Origin: Actinomycetota bacterium
Lineage (GTDB): Bacteria > Actinomycetota > Thermoleophilia > Gaiellales > Gaiellaceae
Length of the DNA stretch: 10,200 bases
NCBI GenBank assembly: GCA_019236545.1
Contig: JAFAIV010000051.1
Coordinates: 1-10,200 of the forward strand
Direction of reading: 5' to 3'
Positions 6,206 to 10,200 of the stretch are shown here, piece by piece. Each line of letters starts with the position of its first letter. Within the stretch, counting starts at the first letter, position 1. The notes beneath the pieces were generated by a model. The model was not told where the DNA came from. It saw nothing but the letters and a program-made list of their open reading frames with translations, and made no database searches. The position numbers and the translations under genes were made by a program.

Positions 6206-7158
6206 GCCGGCTCGTCGCCGATCCGCACCATGCGGCGCACGTAGACGACGCTGAGCGCCGCGACGATCACGAGCATCAGCAGCGAGATCGCCGCGCCGCG
6301 CCCGAAGTCGCTCGCGAACCACCCCTGCTCGAAGAGGTAGATCGCCATCAGGTAGTTCGACGGGTTCACGTGCGCCTGACCGATGAGGAGGTACGGCTGC
6401 GTGAAGACGCCGAAGTCCCAGAGGATCGACAGGCTCGTGAGGATGAGCAGGACGGGCGTGATGATCGGCAGCGTCACGTCCTTGAAGACGCGCCAGCCGC
6501 GGGCGCCGTCCATCTCGGCGGCCTCGACGAGCTCGCGCGGCACCTGCGACAGCGCGGCGTAGAGCGTGATCGCGACGAACGGCAGCGCGCCCCAGACGAT
6601 CAGCGTCGTCACCATCGCGAGCTGCGAGAACGGGGTCGCGTACCAGTTGTGCTGGAAGAAGTTCCCGAGGTGGAGCTCGCTCAGGACGTAGTTGACGACG
6701 CCGTTCTGGACGTTCGTCATCCAGTACCAGACCTGCACCGCGACGACCTGCGGCATCGACCAGACGAGGACGAGGCCGGCGGTCAGGAGCAGCCGCACCC
6801 AGCCGCTGACGCGCACGAGCAGGAGGGCGAGCAGCGTCCCGAGCACGATCGTCAGGCCGACGTTGGCGACCGTGAACACGACCGTCCGCAGCAGCGTGTG
6901 CCAGAAGACCGTGTCGTGGAGGACGCTGCGGTAGTTGGCGAGCCCGATGTCGACGCCCGCGTGCCGGATCAGCTCGAAGAGGCCGTACTTCTCGAACGAG
7001 AGCCGGACGAGGCTGTAGATCGGGTAGCCGAGGATCGCGCCGAGCACCGCGACGACCGGCGCGACCAGGAGATACGGGACGGAGGCGGCGCCGACGCGAC
7101 GCCAGGTGAGCGGCCGCCGCCGAGACCATCCTGAGACGGTCTCGGCGGCGACTCCCAT
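6202..7158 (-). CDS. ABC sugar transporter permease, MalF/UgpA type
   Basis: The 318-residue protein is the first permease of a CUT1 sugar importer. It has a basic cytoplasmic N terminus (WSRRRPLTWRR, 11-21). Hydrophobic segments follow at about 27-48, 92-115, 121-141, 178-200, 231-251 and 288-306. The EAA loop is VEAAEMDGARGWRVFKDVTL (211-230) and then PIITP (231-235). The ATG at 7158 is the only good start before the first membrane segment; it has no strong Shine-Dalgarno. It lies 30 bases after the binding-protein stop. A perfect 13-bp hairpin begins eight bases into the coding sequence and could limit translation relative to the binding protein. Its stop overlaps the next permease by four bases. 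Confidence 0.92.
   Translation of the reverse strand: MGVAAETVSGWSRRRPLTWRRVGAASVPYLLVAPVVAVLGAILGYPIYSLVRLSFEKYGLFELIRHAGVDIGLANYRSVLHDTVFWHTLLRTVVFTVANVGLTIVLGTLLALLLVRVSGWVRLLLTAGLVLVWSMPQVVAVQVWYWMTNVQNGVVNYVLSELHLGNFFQHNWYATPFSQLAMVTTLIVWGALPFVAITLYAALSQVPRELVEAAEMDGARGWRVFKDVTLPIITPVLLILTSLSILWDFGVFTQPYLLIGQAHVNPSNYLMAIYLFEQGWFASDFGRGAAISLLMLVIVAALSVVYVRRMVRIGDEPA
7115..7150 (-). repeat. Perfect 13-bp inverted repeat (hairpin) at the permease translation start
   Basis: The arms at 7115-7127 (CGCCGCCGAGACC) and 7138-7150 (GGTCTCGGCGGCG) are exact reverse complements around a ten-base loop. In the mRNA this would be a very stable GC-rich stem just inside the start of the first permease gene, 39 bases beyond the binding-protein stop. 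Hairpins between binding-protein and permease genes commonly protect the upstream message and lower downstream expression; that role here is inferred. Confidence 0.75.
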
Positions 7159-7188
7159 GCTCGGGGCCCTACTGCTCAGCGGGCCTGC

Positions 7189-8439
7189 CTACGGCTGGTT
7201 GAGAACCGAGGCGATGTTGTCGCTGGCGGAGGAAGCGGCCTGCTGGACCGACAGCTTCCCGGTGAGGATCTGGGCCAGCATGTTGCGGAGGATATTGCCG
7301 TTCTCCACGTCCACCCAGTGCTTCGCGGCGGGGACGAACCAGCTCCGGGCCGCCGCCCGCTCGTTCACGCTCGTGCCGAGCAGGTTGGTGGCGTTCGGGA
7401 TGTTGCCCTTCGCCTGCAGGGCCTTCTCGCTCGTCGTGCTCGTGAAGTCCGCGATCCACTGGATCGCCTGCGCCTGGCTCTTGCTCGGCGCCGGCACGGC
7501 CAGGTCGGAGCCGCCGAGGAAGCCCGGCATCGGCTGGCCGTCGACGTGGCTCGGCATCACGAACTGCGCAGTCACGCTCTTGTACTTCGTGCCGACGCAG
7601 CAGCTGTACCAGCCCGGCCCGAAGATCGCGGCCGCGCGGCCCTGCGAGAACACGTCGTAGGGAGCGGGATGCGCCTCGTCGAGCGTCGCCGCCGAGGCGG
7701 GAGCCGTCGAGGAGAAGAACTGCTTGAACGCGTTCAGGCCGGCCACCGACGCCTTCGACCCGAGCGCGCCCTGCCACTTGCCGGCGTGGGTCGTGGCGAT
7801 CGAGCCGCCGAAGTCGTAGACGAAGCTGAGCGCGCTGTACCAGTCGGTGCCCGCGAGGTACACCGGGGTGAAGCCCTTCACGCCCTTGTTCGCCGCGGCG
7901 ACCTTCTGGGCGTCCGCCATGAACTGCTCGAGGCTGGTCGGCGCCTTCGTGATGCCGGCCTTCTTGAACAGGTCGGTGCGGTAGGTGACGACGCGCGAGC
8001 CCGCGTAGTACGGGACGCCGTAGACCTTGCCCTGGTACTGCCCGGACTTCGCCAGGCCCGAGAGCCAGGTGCCGGAGTTCTCGAACTTGCTCTTGTTCGA
8101 CGTCAGGTCGGCGAAGGCGCCCGCCGCCATGTACTTCGTCATCTCGGTGTTGCCCATCTCGATGACGTCCGGCGTGGTGCCGCCCGCGAGGGTGGCGTCG
8201 AACTTCTGCAGGTGGTCGCCCCAGTTCTGGTACTGGACGTCGACCGTCCAGCCGGGGTTCTGCTGCTGGAACTGCTGGTTGGCCGCGGCGACGACGTCCG
8301 GCCAACCGGACTGCGCGTCGACCTGCAGCCAGACCGTCAGCTTGTTGGCCTGAGCCCGGTTGGCGCCCGCGTTGGCCGTCGCGGCGACGACCCCGAGCGC
8401 GACGACCGCGAGGGTCGCCACGAGAGCCCGTGATCTCAT
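7189..8439 (-). CDS. ABC transporter sugar-binding protein, exported
   Basis: The 416-residue protein is a family-1 extracellular solute-binding protein (SBP_bac_1 type). An N-terminal Sec signal (MRSRALVATLAVVALGVVAA) is followed by AxA-type cleavage sites ANA (22-24) and AQA (29-31). The mature part starts LTVWLQVD (34-41), with family features GTTPDVIEMGNTE (87-99), YGVPYYAGSRVVTYRTDLFKKAG (140-162) and MPGFLGGSDLAVP (304-316). The general pattern resembles binding proteins for oligosaccharides and amino sugars such as Streptomyces DasA, but the ligand cannot be read directly; the neighbours suggest MurNAc, GlcNAc or their oligomers. There is no lipobox cysteine, which is unusual for a Gram-positive binding protein, and the only cysteines are the adjacent Cys280-Cys281. 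ATG at 8439 was chosen because the signal peptide starts there and a strong Shine-Dalgarno GAGGAGA precedes it. It is the first gene after a promoter with an operator. Confidence 0.92.
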   Translation of the reverse strand: MRSRALVATLAVVALGVVAATANAGANRAQANKLTVWLQVDAQSGWPDVVAAANQQFQQQNPGWTVDVQYQNWGDHLQKFDATLAGGTTPDVIEMGNTEMTKYMAAGAFADLTSNKSKFENSGTWLSGLAKSGQYQGKVYGVPYYAGSRVVTYRTDLFKKAGITKAPTSLEQFMADAQKVAAANKGVKGFTPVYLAGTDWYSALSFVYDFGGSIATTHAGKWQGALGSKASVAGLNAFKQFFSSTAPASAATLDEAHPAPYDVFSQGRAAAIFGPGWYSCCVGTKYKSVTAQFVMPSHVDGQPMPGFLGGSDLAVPAPSKSQAQAIQWIADFTSTTSEKALQAKGNIPNATNLLGTSVNERAAARSWFVPAAKHWVDVENGNILRNMLAQILTGKLSVQQAASSASDNIASVLNQP

Positions 8440-8444
8440 ACAAG

Positions 8445-8451
8445 TCTCCTC
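8445..8451 (-). promoter_or_regulatory. Strong ribosome binding site of the binding-protein gene
   Basis: GAGGAGA on the minus strand lies five bases before the ATG at 8439. It is the best Shine-Dalgarno in the window and fixes the start at 8439 rather than the further upstream in-frame codon at 8562, which lies before the operator and promoter-proximal leader. It fits high expression of the binding protein over the permeases, whose starts have weak sites. Confidence 0.8.
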
Positions 8452-8522
8452 GAGCCGTCGACGCGCGACCGAAGCTCGCCCGTGTGGCCGCCGGGCCGGA
8501 AGAATCCGCCGGTCGAAGCGCC

Positions 8523-8540
8523 GAGTGGTAAGTACCAATT
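8523..8540. promoter_or_regulatory. GntR/HutC-type operator, site B
   Basis: GAGTGGTAAGTACCAATT matches site A at 14 of 18 positions and keeps the core GTGGT-N4-ACCA. It sits in the 160-base gap between gntR and the binding-protein gene, 12 bases downstream of the predicted -10, over about +6 to +23 of the transcript. That position is typical for repression of initiation or promoter escape. Confidence 0.75.
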
Positions 8541-8552
8541 GGCCACAGCGGC

Positions 8553-8581
8553 AATGTCCCACACAAGACCACCCCTGTCAA
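8553..8581 (-). promoter_or_regulatory. Promoter of the transport and catabolic operon
   Basis: On the minus strand a perfect -35, TTGACA (8576-8581), is followed after 17 bases by GACATT (8553-8558), a weak but acceptable -10. Transcription would start near 8546, giving a leader of about 107 bases before the ATG at 8439. Operator B lies immediately downstream. No other comparably good promoter was seen between gntR and the binding-protein gene. Confidence 0.65.
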
Positions 8582-8586
8582 GGGGT
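8571..8586. repeat. Short perfect inverted repeat around the -35 element
   Basis: ACCCCT (8571-8576) and AGGGGT (8581-8586) are exact reverse complements around GTCA. In gntR mRNA it would form a six-pair hairpin 14 bases after the stop codon, without a following U-run, so it is at best a weak terminator. It contains the whole TTGACA -35, so it could instead be a protein-binding site. Confidence 0.4.
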
Positions 8587-8599
8587 TGGGGCCAACTGG

Positions 8600-9322
8600 T
8601 TACGACGGCGTGAGCTCGGAGACGATCCTGTAGCGATCGCCGCGGTAGATCGAGTGGACGAACTCGAGAGTCCGGTCGTCCGCGTCGCGGCTCGTGCGCT
8701 CGAACAGGAACGCCGGCGAGTGGAGCGGCACGCCGAGCGCGGCCGACTCCTCCTCGTTTGTCACGGTCGGTTCGATCGCCTGCGTGGCGCTCGCGATCTC
8801 GACGCCGTACTTGCGCCGGAGCAGCTCGTAGAAGGAGCCCTCGAGCTCGTTCGGCGCGATCCCGGGCACGACCCCGGCGGGGATGTGGAGCGTCTCGATC
8901 GCCATCGAGACGCCGTCCGCGAGGCGGAGGCGCTTGACGACGACGATCTCGTCGCCAGGGGAAACATGCAGGAAACGGCCGAGTCTCGCGCCCGCGAGCT
9001 GGCGCGTGAGCGACAGCGTCCGGCTGCCCGGGACCATCCCTCGACGGCGCATGTCCTCGCTGAACGAGGTCATGGTCAGCTCTTGCGAGATCTTCGGCTG
9101 CTGGACGTACGTGCCGCTGCCGCGCCGGCGGACGAGGTAGCCCTCGCGGGCAAGGTCGTCGAGCGCGGCGCGCACCGTCAAGCGGGAGACGCCCAGGTCG
9201 GCGCTGAGCTGCCGCTCGGAGGGGATCGCGGTGCCGACGCCGAGCCGCTGGATCAGCTCGAGCACCTGCTGCCGCGCGGCGCTCTGTTTCGTGATCTTCG
9301 GCTGGGCTCCCGCCAGTTCCAT
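8600..9322 (-). CDS. GntR-family (HutC subfamily) transcriptional repressor
   Basis: The 240-residue protein has an N-terminal GntR winged helix-turn-helix (about 10-75), with IPSERQLSADLGVSRLTV (33-50), the recognition helix within SRLTVRAALDDLAREG, and the wing RRRGSGTYV (65-73). A C-terminal UTRA ligand-binding domain (about 88-235) follows, including SFSEDMRRRGMVPGSR (86-101), FLHVSPGDEIVVVKRLRLADG (117-137) and the late FLFERTSRD (206-214). HutC regulators such as NagR and DasR sense phosphorylated amino sugars; here GlcNAc-6-P, MurNAc-6-P or GlcN-6-P are reasonable effectors, inferred from the neighbours. ATG at 9322 is chosen: it has GAGGA five bases upstream and gives the normal length. 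The in-frame ATG at 9367 lies inside operator C and lacks a ribosome site. Operators upstream of its own gene and of the operon point to autoregulation and local control. Confidence 0.92.
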   Translation of the reverse strand: MELAGAQPKITKQSAARQQVLELIQRLGVGTAIPSERQLSADLGVSRLTVRAALDDLAREGYLVRRRGSGTYVQQPKISQELTMTSFSEDMRRRGMVPGSRTLSLTRQLAGARLGRFLHVSPGDEIVVVKRLRLADGVSMAIETLHIPAGVVPGIAPNELEGSFYELLRRKYGVEIASATQAIEPTVTNEEESAALGVPLHSPAFLFERTSRDADDRTLEFVHSIYRGDRYRIVSELTPS

Positions 9323-9332
9323 GCCGTCCTCG

Positions 9333-9361
9333 ACTGTAGCGACGGCGAGGGAAGTGGTCAA
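9333..9361 (-). promoter_or_regulatory. Promoter of the gntR gene
   Basis: TTGACC (9356-9361) and TACAGT (9333-9338) on the minus strand are separated by 17 bases, matching the sigma-70-type consensus at 5 and 4 of 6 positions. Start would be about 9326, only a few bases before ATG 9322, so the message may be nearly leaderless; this sits uneasily with the GAGGA just upstream of that ATG. The -35 lies within operator C, consistent with autorepression. Confidence 0.5.
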
Positions 9362-9369
9362 TGCCATTG
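9352..9369. promoter_or_regulatory. GntR/HutC-type operator, site C, between divergent genes
   Basis: AAGTGGTCAATGCCATTG matches site A at 15 of 18 positions, with the first 11 bases identical; the right arm is degenerate. It covers the -35 of the gntR promoter and touches the -35 proposed for the divergent ATPase gene, so one bound repressor could act on both. Confidence 0.72.
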
Positions 9370-9395
9370 CGGATCCGGTGACGGTCCGGTATAGA
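9367..9395 (+). promoter_or_regulatory. Possible promoter of the ATPase gene
   Basis: TTGCGG (9367-9372) and TATAGA (9390-9395) are 17 bases apart. The start would be near 9402, four bases before the GTG at 9406, so the message would be leaderless or nearly so, which fits the absence of a Shine-Dalgarno there. The -35 is weak (3 of 6) and overlaps operator C. Confidence 0.4.
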
Positions 9396-9405
9396 TCCTC
9401 TCAGC

Positions 9406-10200
9406 GTGGGACAGATCGTCCTCGACAACGTCTCGAAGGTCTACGCCGGCGGCGTGCTCGCGGTCGACCACGTCTCGCTCGAGATCGCCGGCGGGGAGTT
9501 CCTCGTCCTCGTCGGCCCGTCCGGGTGCGGCAAGTCGACGCTCCTGCGGATGATCGCGGGGCTCGAGGAGGTCACGGACGGCTCGATCTCGATCGACGGT
9601 GAGGAGGTCACCGACCTGCCGCCGCGGGCGCGCGACATCGCGATGGTCTTCCAGACCTATGCCCTCTACCCGCATATGACCGTGCGCGAGAACCTCGGCT
9701 ACGGCCTCAAGGTGCGGAAGACGCCGAAGCGCGAGGTCGCTGAGCGCGTCGAGAAGGTCGCCGAGATGCTCGGCCTCGAGAAGCTGCTCGACCGCAAGCC
9801 GGCGGCGCTGTCCGGTGGCCAGCGGCAGCGCGTTGCCATGGGCCGCGCCATCGTCCGCCACCCGAAGGCGTTCCTGATGGACGAGCCGCTCTCGAACCTC
9901 GACGCGAAGCTCCGCGTCAGCATGCGCGCCCAGCTCGCCGCGCTCCACGGCCGGCTCGGGACGACGACGATCTACGTCACGCACGACCAGATCGAGGCGA
10001 TGACGCTGGGGCAGCGCGTCGCCGTCATGCGCGAGGGGCGCATCCAACAGGTGGACACGCCGCAGGCGCTCTACTCCCGGCCTGCGAACCTCTTCGTCGC
10101 CGCTTTCATCGGCTCGCCCGCCATGAACCTCGTCGAGGCTGAGATCGCCGACGGCGAGCTGCAGTTCGCGGGCTTCCGGATCCCCCTGCCGCCCGACGCG
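9406..10200 (+). CDS. ABC sugar transporter ATPase, MsiK/UgpC/MsmX type, 3' end missing
   Basis: The frame from GTG 9406 stays open to the last base, giving 265 residues; the family is usually about 360, so roughly a quarter is outside. It carries Walker A GPSGCGKST (37-45), Q-loop VFQTYALYPHMTV (81-93), ABC signature LSGGQRQRVAMGRAI (135-149), Walker B AFLMDEP (155-161), D-loop SNLDAKLR (163-170) and H-loop YVTHDQIEAM (190-199). After the nucleotide-binding domain, FIGSPAMN (234-241) opens the regulatory TOBE/MalK-type domain. It hydrolyses ATP to drive CUT1 sugar import. In Streptomyces one MsiK serves several importers; here the gene sits divergent from gntR with a shared operator, so it probably energises this transporter and may also serve others. 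The GTG gives the canonical MGQIVLDNVSKVY start; no Shine-Dalgarno precedes it. Confidence 0.93.
   Translation, partial: MGQIVLDNVSKVYAGGVLAVDHVSLEIAGGEFLVLVGPSGCGKSTLLRMIAGLEEVTDGSISIDGEEVTDLPPRARDIAMVFQTYALYPHMTVRENLGYGLKVRKTPKREVAERVEKVAEMLGLEKLLDRKPAALSGGQRQRVAMGRAIVRHPKAFLMDEPLSNLDAKLRVSMRAQLAALHGRLGTTTIYVTHDQIEAMTLGQRVAVMREGRIQQVDTPQALYSRPANLFVAAFIGSPAMNLVEAEIADGELQFAGFRIPLPPDA

Larger units (their letters stand above)
8534..8600. repeat. Inverted 11-bp repeat flanking the transport-operon promoter
   Basis: GGCCAACTGGT at 8590-8600 (+) recurs inverted at 8534-8544 (ACCAATTGGCC) with one mismatch. The two copies bracket the -35/-10 elements, with centres 56 bases apart. The inner copy overlaps the right half of operator B, and the outer copy contains ACTGGT, the classical DasR half-site. 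They may be auxiliary half-sites; the outer copy also abuts the gntR stop codon. Confidence 0.45.

Noticed and set aside
5372..7129. A single 585-residue protein spanning both permeases
   Set aside because: Residues before the internal Met at 6205 are the out-of-frame shadow of the first permease. The permease fold and ATGA overlap fix the start at 6205.
8441..8520. Riboswitch in the roughly 107-base leader of the binding-protein gene
   Set aside because: Only scattered short complementary stretches such as CGACCG/CGGTCG are visible; no known riboswitch core or terminator/anti-terminator pair could be recognised.
8440..8562. Upstream in-frame extension of the binding protein to 8562
   Set aside because: It would place Arg-rich, non-signal sequence before the Sec signal peptide and run through operator B. 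ATG 8439 has a strong ribosome site and begins exactly with the signal peptide.
9323..9367. Upstream gntR start at 9367
   Set aside because: This ATG lies within operator C, has no ribosome site, and adds 15 residues not typical of the family; ATG 9322 has GAGGA upstream and gives the standard 240 residues.

Overview
The window is GC-rich (roughly 70% by eye), tightly packed, and uses G/C at third codon positions. Together with a GntR/HutC regulator, an MsiK/UgpC-type sugar ATPase and NagA this suggests a high-GC actinobacterium, possibly Thermoleophilia-like; the lineage is inferred from style, not from a marker gene. No rRNA, tRNA, CRISPR, transposase or phage gene is visible.

Layout. Positions 1-1393 (+) hold the 3' part of a SAM methyltransferase and an FRG-domain protein, which look unrelated to the rest. 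From 9322 down to 1383 (-) lies a co-directional amino-sugar import and catabolism cluster: a GntR/HutC repressor (9322-8600), then, behind its own promoter, an ABC sugar-binding protein (8439-7189), two permeases (7158-6202 and 6205-5372), an unusual fusion of a TIM-barrel-like domain to an N-acetylmuramic acid 6-phosphate etherase (MurQ) module (5330-3495), NagA (3498-2398) and a SIS-domain GlmS/NagB-II-like isomerase/deaminase (2417-1383). Successive genes overlap by 4, 4 and 20 bases, so they are probably translationally coupled. Divergent from gntR, the ATPase of the transporter starts with GTG at 9406 and runs off the window end.

How it works together (inference from families): the binding protein, two permeases and ATPase import a cell-wall or chitin-type amino sugar. 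MurQ removes D-lactate from MurNAc-6-P to give GlcNAc-6-P, NagA deacetylates it to GlcN-6-P, and the SIS enzyme converts that to fructose-6-P plus ammonia. No sugar kinase or PTS is in the window, so phosphorylation must be supplied from elsewhere.

Regulation. Three copies of an 18-bp palindrome, AAGTGGTCAATACCACTT (5356-5373) and close variants at 8523-8540 and 9352-9369, sit at three expected control points: before the fusion gene, just downstream of the promoter of the transport operon, and between the divergent gntR and ATPase genes. They resemble HutC-type (DasR/NagR) operators and define a local regulon. The most novel items are the TIM-barrel-MurQ fusion with its altered MurQ active-site region, the internal operator placed over the end of the upstream permease gene, and a perfect 13-bp hairpin at the translation start of the first permease.
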